DNA of 64,000 nt from assembly GCA_024693925.1 (NCBI GenBank), contig JAILKH010000146.1, positions 54,210 through 118,209 on the forward strand, read 5' to 3'. Shown here in pieces: positions 47,216 to 55,245 of the stretch; the stretch's first letter is position 1, and each line of letters opens with the position of its first letter. The position numbers and the translations under genes are program-made. The notes below the pieces were generated by a model that was not told the DNA's origin, searched no databases, and saw only the letters and a program-made list of their open reading frames with translations. Origin of the DNA: Lachnospiraceae bacterium. Its GTDB lineage: Bacteria > Bacillota > Clostridia > Lachnospirales > Lachnospiraceae.

Positions 47216-48349
47216 ATGAAGAAAAAAACTATCAGCCTTATGCTGGCACTGTCTGCAGTGCTTGTATTTAGTGGTTGTGCAGGGAAGGAAGAGCCTGAGG
47301 CTCCCGATGCGGAAGTAACTTCCGATGAGCCTGTCATTTCAATCGTAACGGATGATTCTGCGCCTACTGTGGAAGTATCGGATAATTCCGCCGTTTCCGA
47401 GGAATCTCGTGAAGGAATGTATCGTAGTGAGCTGACCAATGAGTGGATTGATGAGTCCCTTAAGGATCAAAGACCCATAGCGGTAATGATCGATAATGAG
47501 AAGACAGCACTTCCTCATTACGGAGTTTCACAGTCGGATGTGGTTTATGAGATGACTAACAGTACTGCTAATGATGGTGTTACCCGTCTTATGGTTCTTT
47601 TTAAAGATTATAACAGTATTAAACAGATAGGAAGTATACGTAGTGTAAGACCTACAAATCTTCAGGTGGTTCCCGAGTGGAATGCTGTGATCTGTCATGA
47701 CGGAGGTCCTTTCTATATAGATGATTATATGGCTAAGGATTTTGTTGAGAATTTCTCCGGAACATTCTCCCGTGTTAATAACGGTAAATCAAGAGAATTT
47801 ACGGAATATATTCTTGAGGGTGATATAGATAAGAATTTTGCATCTCATCCCAAATATTCCAAGACATATAATGATTATCATTCGGAAGAGCCGCATTATC
47901 TCTTTGCTTCGGATACCGAGCCCAATGATCTTAGCCAGTATTCGGATTCTAAGTCGGCAAAACATATACAGATGCCTTATAAGCATAATAAACCGTATTT
48001 TGATTATGATGAGTCGACGGGATTATATGCATATTCGGAATACGGAATGGCGCATACAGATCCGGGTAATAATGATCAGCAGCTTACATTTAAGAATCTT
48101 TTGATCCAGAATTGCCGTTATGTACAGTTTGATGAGAACGGATATATGATGTTCCATTCAATAGATTTTAATCGTGACGGTTATTATATAACAAACGGTA
48201 AGGCAATTCCCATTACCTGGTCGAAAGAGGATGAGCTTTCCGCTACACGTTATTATGATAAAAACGGAGATGAGATAAAGATTAATACGGGAAGAACCTA
48301 TGTTGCTTTGGTACCGGATGATATTTGGAGCGGACTTACCATAGAGTAG
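47216..48349 (+). CDS. DUF3048 (YerB-like) lipoprotein
   Basis: Exported lipoprotein of 377 residues. A signal peptide ends in the lipobox VFSGC (Cys21). After an acidic Ser/Thr linker of about 50 residues, the DUF3048 domain begins with RPIAVMIDNEK and continues with YEMTNSTANDGVTRLMVLF and IGSIRSVRP. The function of the family, including Bacillus YerB, is not established. GGGAGG gives the ribosome site. It has its own probable promoter and a terminator hairpin shared with pyrF. Confidence 0.92.
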   Translation: MKKKTISLMLALSAVLVFSGCAGKEEPEAPDAEVTSDEPVISIVTDDSAPTVEVSDNSAVSEESREGMYRSELTNEWIDESLKDQRPIAVMIDNEKTALPHYGVSQSDVVYEMTNSTANDGVTRLMVLFKDYNSIKQIGSIRSVRPTNLQVVPEWNAVICHDGGPFYIDDYMAKDFVENFSGTFSRVNNGKSREFTEYILEGDIDKNFASHPKYSKTYNDYHSEEPHYLFASDTEPNDLSQYSDSKSAKHIQMPYKHNKPYFDYDESTGLYAYSEYGMAHTDPGNNDQQLTFKNLLIQNCRYVQFDENGYMMFHSIDFNRDGYYITNGKAIPITWSKEDELSATRYYDKNGDEIKINTGRTYVALVPDDIWSGLTIE

Positions 48350-48402
48350 TCATTGACATGTAAGATAAGCTGAGTGCCAACAACACTTAATGAAGAATAA
48401 AT

Positions 48403-48437
48403 AAGAGGGAATTAACTTTTAAAGTTAATTCCCTCTT
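48403..48437. terminator. Long hairpin between DUF3048 and pyrF
   Basis: Perfect 17 bp inverted repeat around one central base (AAGAGGGAATTAACTTT arm). It lies between convergent genes. T-tracts are weak on both sides, so termination in either direction is likely but not certain. Confidence 0.7.
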
Positions 48438-48462
48438 GTGTTAAAAAACTCAGCAGGATCAT

Positions 48463-49392
48463 TTAAAGTGCATTTTCCAGAATATCTTTACGCATATCCA
48501 AAACTGCTGCACGGGAAGCATCCGCAAAATTCTTTTCGCCGTATTTGGCATATTTATCATTTGTATAAGCGGCGATTATTCCTCGCGATGAATTAATAAT
48601 GGCCCCAAGACCGTCTTTATTGAAGAAATGCTTAAGGTCTTCGCCTTTACCGCCCTGAGCGCCGTATCCCGGAACAAGAATATAAGTATTTGGCATAAGG
48701 CTTCTTAACATTTTTCCCTGCTCGGGATAAGTAGCTCCCACAACGGCACCTACGTAACTGTAACCGTTTCCCATACAGTCTTTTCCCCATTTGTCAACCT
48801 GTTGTCCCACAATTTCGTACAAAGGACGATTGTCGGCTTCGGAAAGCTTTTGATCCTGAAATTCACCACTGCTTTTATTGGAGGTCTTTACAAGTACAAA
48901 TATACCTTTTTTCTCTTCTTTACAAACGTTGATAAAAGGATTTATACCATCCGATCCAAGATAAGGATTTACTGTTACAAAATCTTCGTCAAAGCCGTAG
49001 TAAGAATTGGAACCTACCCAGACTTTGCCCAAATGCCCTACGGCATATGCTTCGGAGGTGGTACCTATATCACCGCGTTTAATGTCGCCTATAACCACAA
49101 GATCTTTTTCCTTGCAGTAGTCAATGGTTTTTTTGAATACATTAAGTCCCGCAAGACCAAATTGTTCATACATTGCGATCTGAGGTTTAACGGCAGGGAT
49201 CAGATCATATACTGCATCGATTATACCTTTGTTAAATTGCCAAACGGCTTCGGCAGCGCCTTCAAGGGTTTCGCCATATTCCTTATAAGCGGATGCTTTC
49301 AAATGTTCGGGTATAAACTTAAGCATAGGATCAAGGCCCACCACTATGGGAGCATTTGTATTTTTAATATTGTCAATAAGTTTATTTATCAT
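48463..49392 (-). CDS. pyrF: Orotidine 5'-phosphate decarboxylase, type 2
   Basis: Last step of UMP synthesis. The 309-residue length and sequence fit the longer type 2 OMP decarboxylases. Visible are VGLDPML, the catalytic block VIGDIKRGDIGTT with its Lys-Asp pair, and LVPGYGAQGG near the phosphate site. Start at 49392, six bases after GGAGG; an upstream ATG at 49413 overlaps that site. It has its own promoter, and no other pyr gene is near. Confidence 0.95.
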   Translation of the reverse strand: MINKLIDNIKNTNAPIVVGLDPMLKFIPEHLKASAYKEYGETLEGAAEAVWQFNKGIIDAVYDLIPAVKPQIAMYEQFGLAGLNVFKKTIDYCKEKDLVVIGDIKRGDIGTTSEAYAVGHLGKVWVGSNSYYGFDEDFVTVNPYLGSDGINPFINVCKEEKKGIFVLVKTSNKSSGEFQDQKLSEADNRPLYEIVGQQVDKWGKDCMGNGYSYVGAVVGATYPEQGKMLRSLMPNTYILVPGYGAQGGKGEDLKHFFNKDGLGAIINSSRGIIAAYTNDKYAKYGEKNFADASRAAVLDMRKDILENAL

Positions 49393-49441
49393 ATTGCGCC
49401 TCCGTTTTGACATTAAATAATATTATTTTCACTGATTATAG

Positions 49442-49470
49442 AGTGTAGCATAACTGAATCCGGGGGTCAA
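49442..49470 (-). promoter_or_regulatory. Promoter of pyrF
   Basis: Minus strand: TTGACC, 17 bases, TACACT with a TATGC just before the -10. The same -10 context occurs at the yigZ promoter. Confidence 0.7.
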
Positions 49471-49525
49471 ACTATATATATCGGAGTTTTTTTGGAAACG
49501 TTATCGGGTAATTATGGGAAATGGT

Positions 49526-50287
49526 TCAGAAGGTATCGGGCAGAAGATACATGATAATAAAATATATAAGATATATATGAAGAGGATAAAATACATAAAA
49601 GAAATATTTTGCATTTAATCCGCGTTTTCCGTTATAGAAATAGATGGGGATAAAGGCCGGCATCGCAAAGGGTTCCCAAATAAAGGCGGAAGCACCTCCT
49701 ATGCAGGCAAGAAGTCTCTGTCCGTTTAAAAGATAGAGTATTATTATAGCCAGGACACCATAATAGGAGTAATCCGTTTTCATAAGATAAGCCAGGAAAC
49801 ATCCGGCTGCGGAGACAATAATTGTAAGCAGGGTAATAACAGGCGGCTTAAGAGCTGTCCTTAAACGTATTTTGTGAATTATTGTAATGGTACAAAGAGC
49901 TGTTAAAAGGGTAAGGAATATATTTTGATATTCGGGATCAATATGTTTTCCGGAGGCAAGCAGATTAAAAGCATGTTCGGATAATACAGCCATAACAAGG
50001 AGTCTTAACATATATTTTTTCAGATTTTTTGTGTGGTAAAAACCCTCTACCAACAAAAAACAATATATAGGAAAAGCAAGTCTTCCTATAGCTCTGCCGG
50101 CCTTGTAAACAGAGTTAAAACGCATCATTGTGTCATAGTCAAGGGATGTGAAGAAGCTTCCGTATTTTCGCATAAATATATGCGAAAAGTGGTCGATGAA
50201 CATGAATACACAGGCCATGATCTTCAGGGTCGATCCGCTTAAAAATCTGTTATTGTTTTTTGGGGCTAATGTTTTTGTTTCTGACAT
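49526..50287 (-). CDS. TraX-family membrane protein
   Basis: Polytopic membrane protein of 253 residues. TraX marks: LKIMACVFMFIDHFSHIF near the N-terminus, RAIGRLAFPIYCFLLVEGFYHT in the middle and FFYVFYPLHIYLIY near the end. TraX acetylates pilin on F-type plasmids, but chromosomal homologues are common in Firmicutes and their role is not known; the family belongs among membrane acyltransferases. No conjugation gene is present, so mobile origin is not supported. A promoter lies at 50294-50322. Confidence 0.9.
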   Translation of the reverse strand: MSETKTLAPKNNNRFLSGSTLKIMACVFMFIDHFSHIFMRKYGSFFTSLDYDTMMRFNSVYKAGRAIGRLAFPIYCFLLVEGFYHTKNLKKYMLRLLVMAVLSEHAFNLLASGKHIDPEYQNIFLTLLTALCTITIIHKIRLRTALKPPVITLLTIIVSAAGCFLAYLMKTDYSYYGVLAIIILYLLNGQRLLACIGGASAFIWEPFAMPAFIPIYFYNGKRGLNAKYFFYVFYPLHIYLIYFIIMYLLPDTF

Positions 50288-50293
50288 AAGAAC

Positions 50294-50322
50294 AATATAG
50301 CATCGTCGGACTTGTAAATCAA
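50294..50322 (-). promoter_or_regulatory. Promoter of the TraX-like gene
   Basis: Minus strand: TTGATT, 17 bases, TATATT with ATGC before the -10. It overlaps the -35 of the divergent promoter. Confidence 0.7.
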
Positions 50323-50340
50323 GAATAAGTCAGTTATACT
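50312..50340 (+). promoter_or_regulatory. Promoter of the TPR lipoprotein gene
   Basis: TTGTAA, 17 bases, TATACT. Transcription would start near 50347, only about ten bases before ATG 50357. Confidence 0.65.
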
Positions 50341-50356
50341 AACGAAGATACGGTAG

Positions 50357-51421
50357 ATGATTGAGAGGCTTATAAAGAGAATGTGTAAAAGATTTTTGAT
50401 GGCATTTTCCGTGATCCTGATCCTTATGTTTTGCGGATGTTCTCTGCCGGGAAATGAAAAAGTAAATCTTGGAATGGAAGCGATTGAAAGACAGGAATAT
50501 GAAGAAGCTCTTTCTTTGTTTGAGGCAGCTCTTTTACAGGATGAAAATGCCGAGTTGGCATACCGGGGAAAGGGAATAGCCTATATGGGACTTTCAAAAT
50601 ATGAGGATTCGATAAATTCCTTTAAAAGTGCTCTTAAGAGCAGTAACGGTCTGGTAAAAAAGGTAGATATTGATATTAATTATTATATGGCCTTGGCAGA
50701 GTATAAAAATGGAGATATTGATAAAGCCCTGGATATATATAATGCTATTCTGGAATATGACGATAAGGCCTTTGAAGCTTACTATTTGAAAGGCTGTATT
50801 GAACTTGGTGAGCTGAATAAGGAAGAGGCTCTAATGGATTTTGATAAGGCTGTTGATATTAAAAATTCCGATCCTGAGCTGTTTATAAGCATATATGAAG
50901 CTCTTATGGGAGCAGGATATGAAGAAGAAGGGAAAGCATATATCAGCCGGGCAGTGGAAAACGGAGGAAAACTGTCAAAGTATCAATCGGGTCTGTTTGC
51001 TTATTATCTGGGAAATTATGATGAGGCCAGAATACTTCTTGAGGAGGCTAAGGATAAGAATAAGGATCCGGAGCTTGTTATGTATCTGGGAAAGGCCTAT
51101 GTGGCTTTGGGAGATGTAAATTATGCCATAACTCTTTATTCGGATTATCTTAATGAAAACAGTGAAAGTGCGGTTCTGTATAACGAATTGGGGCTTTTGT
51201 ATATCCGGCAAAAGGAATATGAAAAAGCTTATGAAATATTTGAAAAGGGTTTGGAACTTGAAGATAATTCCTGTATACAGAGTATGATGTTTAATCGGGC
51301 AGTTGCCTGTGAATATATGCTGGATTTTAAACAGGCATCCCAATTGATGAGTGAGTATATCGAAAAATATCCGGGCGATGAAAAGGCGCAAAGAGAATAT
51401 ATTTTTCTTAAGACAAGATGA
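50357..51421 (+). CDS. TPR-repeat lipoprotein
   Basis: Exported lipoprotein of 354 residues. A basic signal peptide ends at the lipobox MFCGC. The mature part consists of about eight or nine tetratricopeptide repeats, for example EALSLFEAALLQDENAELAYRGKGIAYM and AYEIFEKGLELEDNS, which normally serve as protein-binding scaffolds. Partner proteins are unknown. The start is uncertain: ATG 50357 is very close to the predicted transcription start, and ATG 50381 would give a signal peptide of ordinary length, though neither has an ideal ribosome site. Confidence 0.88.
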   Translation: MIERLIKRMCKRFLMAFSVILILMFCGCSLPGNEKVNLGMEAIERQEYEEALSLFEAALLQDENAELAYRGKGIAYMGLSKYEDSINSFKSALKSSNGLVKKVDIDINYYMALAEYKNGDIDKALDIYNAILEYDDKAFEAYYLKGCIELGELNKEEALMDFDKAVDIKNSDPELFISIYEALMGAGYEEEGKAYISRAVENGGKLSKYQSGLFAYYLGNYDEARILLEEAKDKNKDPELVMYLGKAYVALGDVNYAITLYSDYLNENSESAVLYNELGLLYIRQKEYEKAYEIFEKGLELEDNSCIQSMMFNRAVACEYMLDFKQASQLMSEYIEKYPGDEKAQREYIFLKTR

Positions 51422-51547
51422 TCATATTTAAGTGGCGGGAACGGGACTTAAGGAAGTTCTTTGCATAAAATTTTTCGGGATGAAATTTGTATAATATGCA
51501 CAATTGAAGATTTGTAATGCTGAATTTTGACTAAAGCGGATATATAA

Positions 51548-51586
51548 CCTCCCCCATTGTTTACAATGTCAGGGAGGCTTTTTTGA
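51548..51586 (+). terminator. Terminator downstream of the TPR gene
   Basis: CCTCCC pairs with GGGAGG around an inner ATTGT/ACAAT, followed by CTTTTTTG. Confidence 0.8.
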
Positions 51587-51621
51587 CCCGAAACAGCCGT
51601 GGGTGGTGGTTAACATAAAAA

Positions 51622-51637
51622 CCACAATATATTGTGT
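51622..51637. promoter_or_regulatory. NrdR box 1
   Basis: CCACAATATATTGTGT fits the NrdR consensus acaCwAtATaTwGtgt at all core positions. NrdR represses ribonucleotide reductase genes when dATP is high. Confidence 0.9.
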
Positions 51638-51653
51638 TTGTATCAAAAATGCC

Positions 51654-51669
51654 ACATTATATGTTGTGT
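51654..51669. promoter_or_regulatory. NrdR box 2
   Basis: ACATTATATGTTGTGT matches the consensus at 14 of 16 positions and lies 32 bases (three helical turns) from box 1, the spacing usual for NrdR pairs. The box ends eight bases before the -35. Confidence 0.87.
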
Positions 51670-51676
51670 TTGCGCG

Positions 51677-51705
51677 TTGACTTTTAAATTGGTCAATGCT
51701 ATACT
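51677..51705 (+). promoter_or_regulatory. Promoter of nrdD
   Basis: TTGACT, 17 bases, TATACT, with AATGC before the -10. Confidence 0.82.
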
Positions 51706-51837
51706 GAATCCAGTCGCGGTTTTGACTGATTCAGATTAAACTGCGTTCTTTTTTTCACCTTTATTGCAAAGCTGATTTTGGTAAAAAGAAGGTAAAATTA
51801 TGATTTTTTACATTTTTAAAGGGGAGGAAAATGAGGA

Positions 51838-54228
51838 ATGTTTAGTGTTGTAAAGAGGGATGGACAGGTTGCCGATTTTAATTTAAGTAAGATCAATAAT
51901 GCGATCATGAAGGCTTTTGATGCCTGTGAAAAGCAGTACAATAATGATATGATCGATCTGCTTGCATTGAGAGTAACTTCGGATTTCCAACAGAAGATCC
52001 AGGGTGACAGGATCAATATAGAAGATGTTCAGGACAGTGTTGAAACGGTTCTTGAGCAGGCCGGATATACCGAGGTGGCAAAATCTTATATCTTATATCG
52101 TAAGCAGCGTGAGAAGATGAGAAACATGAAGTCGACCATCCTTGATTACAAAGATGTTGTGAACAGCTATGTGAAGGTTGAAGACTGGCGTGTAAAAGAG
52201 AATTCAACCGTAACCTATTCCGTAGGAGGGCTTATCCTTAATAATTCGGGAGCGGTAACCGCAAATTACTGGCTTTCGGAAATATACGATCAGGAAATCG
52301 CGGATGCTCACCGTAATGCAGATATACATATTCATGATCTGGGAATGCTTACCGGCTACTGTGCAGGCTGGTCACTTAAGCAACTTATAAAAGAGGGATT
52401 GGGTGGTATAAGAGGTAAGATCACTTCCGCGCCGGCCGCTCATCTTTCGGTTTTATGTAATCAGATGGTTAATTTCCTTGGTATAATGCAGAATGAATGG
52501 GCAGGAGCTCAGGCTTTTTCATCCTTTGATACCTATCTTGCTCCTTTTGTGAAGGTAGATGATCTTAGTTATCATGATGTTAAGAAATGTATAGAATCTT
52601 TTGTATATGGGGTTAATACTCCAAGCCGCTGGGGAACACAGGCTCCTTTCTCAAATATAACTCTTGACTGGACGGTACCGAATGATCTTGCTGAGCTTCA
52701 GGCCATAGTCGGCGGTAAGGAAATGGGCTTTAAGTATAAGGATTGTAAACGCGAGATGGATATGATCAATAAAGCCTTTATTGAAACCATGATCGAAGGT
52801 GATGCCAACGGACGCGGTTTCCAGTATCCCATTCCCACATATTCAATAACTTCCGATTTTGACTGGTCGGATACGGAGAACAACAGGCTTCTTTTTGAAA
52901 TGACTTCCAAATACGGAACACCGTATTTTTCAAATTATATAAACAGTGATATGGAACCCAGTGATGTAAGAAGTATGTGCTGTCGTCTTCGTCTTGATCT
53001 TCGTGAACTGAGAAAGAAGACGGGCGGATTCTTTGGCTCGGGTGAAAGTACCGGTTCTGTCGGTGTGGTTACGATAAATATGCCCAGGATAGCTTATCTT
53101 GCGGCAAATAAGGATGATTTCTACAAAAGGCTTAACCGGCTTATGGATCTTTCGGCGAGAAGTCTTAAGATTAAGAGAGGAGTTATCAGTAAGCTTCTGG
53201 ATGAAGGCCTTTATCCTTATACAAAGAGGTATCTCGGTAATTTCGATAATCATTTTTCGACTATAGGTCTGGTGGGAATGAATGAGGTTGGTCTTAATGC
53301 CAATTGGTTAAGAGCCGATATGACGGATAAAAGAACCCAGGAGTTTACCAAGGAAGTGCTTAATCATATGCGTTCACGCTTATCGGATTATCAGGAACAG
53401 TACGGAGATCTATATAATCTTGAGGCGACTCCTGCCGAGAGTACCGCTTACAGACTTGCCAAGCATGATAAGAAGAGATGGCCCAATATAAAGACTGCAG
53501 GTAATCCGGGGGATACACCTTATTATACCAACAGCTCACATTTGCCGGTTGATTATACACCTGATATTTTTGATGCTCTTGATATACAGGATGACCTTCA
53601 GACCCTTTATACTTCGGGAACGGTATTCCATGCATTTTTGGGAGAGAAGCTTCCGGATTGGAAGGCTGCAGCCGCTTTGGTCAGAAAGATCGCGCAGAAT
53701 TATAAGCTTCCCTATTATACTATGTCGCCTACATACTCTGTATGTAAAGAGCATGGATATTTATCCGGAGAGCAGAAAACCTGTCCTCATTGCGGAGCGG
53801 TAACGGAGGTTTACAGCAGGATTACGGGTTATTACAGACCGGTGCAGAATTGGAATGACGGTAAGACTCAGGAGTATAAGAACAGGGTGGTTTACGATAT
53901 TGAACATTCATCCTTAAAACGTCCGACTGCAACAGTGGTAAAGCTTTCGGGGGGTGACGGAAAAAAGAATGTAAGTATTGAGCCTGCGAATATAAAGTAT
54001 TTATTCACAACAAAGACCTGTCCCAATTGTAAGGTAGCCCGTGAGTTATTGAAGAATGAAAAATATGTTTTGATAGATGCCGAAGAGAATATGGAGCTTG
54101 CAAGAAAATATGGTATTATGCAGGCGCCTACGCTGGTTGAAGTCAGCGGAGATAATTACAGTAAATATACTAATCTTTCCAATATAAAGAAATATATGGA
54201 GGAACATTCACCGCTGGCTATGGTATAG
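51838..54228 (+). CDS. nrdD: Anaerobic ribonucleotide reductase with C-terminal redoxin domain
   Basis: Class III reductase making dNTPs without oxygen, 796 residues. An ATP-cone (residues 1-90) senses dATP/ATP. The barrel carries Cys381-Cys382 in SMCCRLRLD. The C-terminal part has a zinc site (Cys636, His639, Cys649, Cys652) and the glycyl-radical loop RITGYY (Gly664). After Gly664 a thioredoxin/glutaredoxin-like domain of about 75 residues follows, with CPNC (Cys728, Cys731) and QAPTLVEV, extending the usual length of about 700. I infer that it uses its own redoxin as electron source rather than formate. The activase gene nrdG, usually adjacent, is not in the window. NrdR boxes control it. 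Confidence 0.95.
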   Translation: MFSVVKRDGQVADFNLSKINNAIMKAFDACEKQYNNDMIDLLALRVTSDFQQKIQGDRINIEDVQDSVETVLEQAGYTEVAKSYILYRKQREKMRNMKSTILDYKDVVNSYVKVEDWRVKENSTVTYSVGGLILNNSGAVTANYWLSEIYDQEIADAHRNADIHIHDLGMLTGYCAGWSLKQLIKEGLGGIRGKITSAPAAHLSVLCNQMVNFLGIMQNEWAGAQAFSSFDTYLAPFVKVDDLSYHDVKKCIESFVYGVNTPSRWGTQAPFSNITLDWTVPNDLAELQAIVGGKEMGFKYKDCKREMDMINKAFIETMIEGDANGRGFQYPIPTYSITSDFDWSDTENNRLLFEMTSKYGTPYFSNYINSDMEPSDVRSMCCRLRLDLRELRKKTGGFFGSGESTGSVGVVTINMPRIAYLAANKDDFYKRLNRLMDLSARSLKIKRGVISKLLDEGLYPYTKRYLGNFDNHFSTIGLVGMNEVGLNANWLRADMTDKRTQEFTKEVLNHMRSRLSDYQEQYGDLYNLEATPAESTAYRLAKHDKKRWPNIKTAGNPGDTPYYTNSSHLPVDYTPDIFDALDIQDDLQTLYTSGTVFHAFLGEKLPDWKAAAALVRKIAQNYKLPYYTMSPTYSVCKEHGYLSGEQKTCPHCGAVTEVYSRITGYYRPVQNWNDGKTQEYKNRVVYDIEHSSLKRPTATVVKLSGGDGKKNVSIEPANIKYLFTTKTCPNCKVARELLKNEKYVLIDAEENMELARKYGIMQAPTLVEVSGDNYSKYTNLSNIKKYMEEHSPLAMV

Positions 54229-54268
54229 CAGACAGGTTTGCAGTATCATAATATGGTCAAGTATTATA

Positions 54269-54320
54269 AAGATCCCGTACATATCGGTAGGATTTACCGA
54301 TATGTACGGGATCTTATACT
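54269..54320 (+). terminator. Terminator of nrdD
   Basis: A 21 bp perfect stem (arms starting AAGATCCCGTAC and ending GTACGGGATCTT) with a five-base loop. TATACTTT follows. Unusually long and stable. Confidence 0.85.
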
Positions 54321-54363
54321 TTAGAACAGCATTATATATAAACTGCATTGTGAATCAATGAGG

Positions 54364-55011
54364 TTAAAAGATGATCACCTTTCCCTTTGAGGAAGCATAG
54401 GTACATTCGGAAACCTTGTTAAGAGTATTATTTCCGGAGGTTGTTTCCGTAACGGCTTTGACGGCTGCGTTCCAGCTTTCTGAAGGTATGAGCAGGGTGA
54501 ATTCAACGGATTCTCCGTATTGTGTATCAAGAGTGGTATATCCGTTTTTTTCAAAAAGATATTGGAGCTTTCCTATACCGGTATAATCGGTTTTGATACA
54601 GGCTTTAACTCCGGTTTTTTTTGTTATTATTTCGCTGGCATTAAGCCCCTCTTTGACGGCAGCCTGGTACGCACGCACCAATCCGCCGGTGCCCAAAAGT
54701 ACTCCGCCGAAATAACGGGTTACAACAACCGCGGTATTTTTTAATTCTTCATTTATTAATACTTCAAGCATGGGACGTCCCGCAGTTCCGGCAGGCTCTC
54801 CATCGTCCGAGCATCTGGTCAGTTCGGAATTTTTGCCGATTACGAAAGCGGAACAGTTATGTCGTGCATCCCAGTATTGTTTTTTCATCTCATTTATAAA
54901 TGCCGTAGCTTCTTCTTCGTTTTCTACCGGTCTGACATGACAGATGAATCTTGATTTTTTTTCTGTGATCTGTCCCGTACCGCCCTTTAAAACACATTTA
55001 TATTCTGACAT
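54364..55011 (-). CDS. YigZ/IMPACT family protein
   Basis: Soluble 215-residue protein. The IMPACT domain is visible as KSRFICHVRPV, ARHNCSAFVIG, DDGEPAGTAGRPMLEVL and VVVTRYFGGVLLGTGGLVRAY, followed by the C-terminal DUF1949 domain. Family members are linked to translation control in eukaryotes; the bacterial role is unsettled. Its promoter region is divergent from typA, another translation-related gene. Confidence 0.93.
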   Translation of the reverse strand: MSEYKCVLKGGTGQITEKKSRFICHVRPVENEEEATAFINEMKKQYWDARHNCSAFVIGKNSELTRCSDDGEPAGTAGRPMLEVLINEELKNTAVVVTRYFGGVLLGTGGLVRAYQAAVKEGLNASEIITKKTGVKACIKTDYTGIGKLQYLFEKNGYTTLDTQYGESVEFTLLIPSESWNAAVKAVTETTSGNNTLNKVSECTYASSKGKVIIF

Positions 55012-55079
55012 TGTTTTTCCTTTATTTGGGTTTATTCATAACGATAATACTTTGGTTATTCTGTTAAATTGCATTATTG

Positions 55080-55108
55080 AGTGTAGCATAACCTTAAATA
55101 ACGGTCAA
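55080..55108 (-). promoter_or_regulatory. Promoter of the yigZ-like gene
   Basis: Minus strand: TTGACC, 17 bases, TACACT, preceded by GTTATGC exactly as at pyrF. Confidence 0.68.
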
Positions 55109-55163
55109 ATACGGAGTGAGTTTGGACAGCTTTGTTTTTTTTGTTTTATTGTTAAGGGCTTTG

Positions 55164-55172
55164 TGTTATAAT
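55164..55172 (+). promoter_or_regulatory. Extended -10 promoter of typA
   Basis: TGTTATAAT; no good -35 at 17 bases. Transcription would start about 65 bases before typA. Confidence 0.55.
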
Positions 55173-55245
55173 CGTTTAACGAGTTCGTATTAATAAGTAT
55201 AGTGAGAACAGCGGTTATAGGTTGACCGTTTGGAAGGAGATAGTT

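Larger units (their letters stand above)
51422..51837 (+). other. 416-base control region of nrdD
   Basis: No full gene seen. It holds the terminator at 51548, two NrdR boxes, the nrdD promoter and a leader of about 125 bases. A five-codon frame (ATG 51831 to TAG 51845) overlaps the nrdD start codon out of frame, right behind the GGGGAGG ribosome site. Confidence 0.75.

Noticed and set aside
49526..50287. TraX-like gene as a sign of a conjugative element
   Set aside because: No relaxase, coupling protein, integrase or direct repeats nearby, and base composition and promoters match the neighbours.
51704..51734. Inverted repeat CTGAATC-AGTC / GACTGATTCAG as an RNA hairpin in the nrdD leader
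   Set aside because: Its left arm lies in the -10 region and at the transcription start, so most of it would not be in the RNA; only a DNA-level role remains possible.
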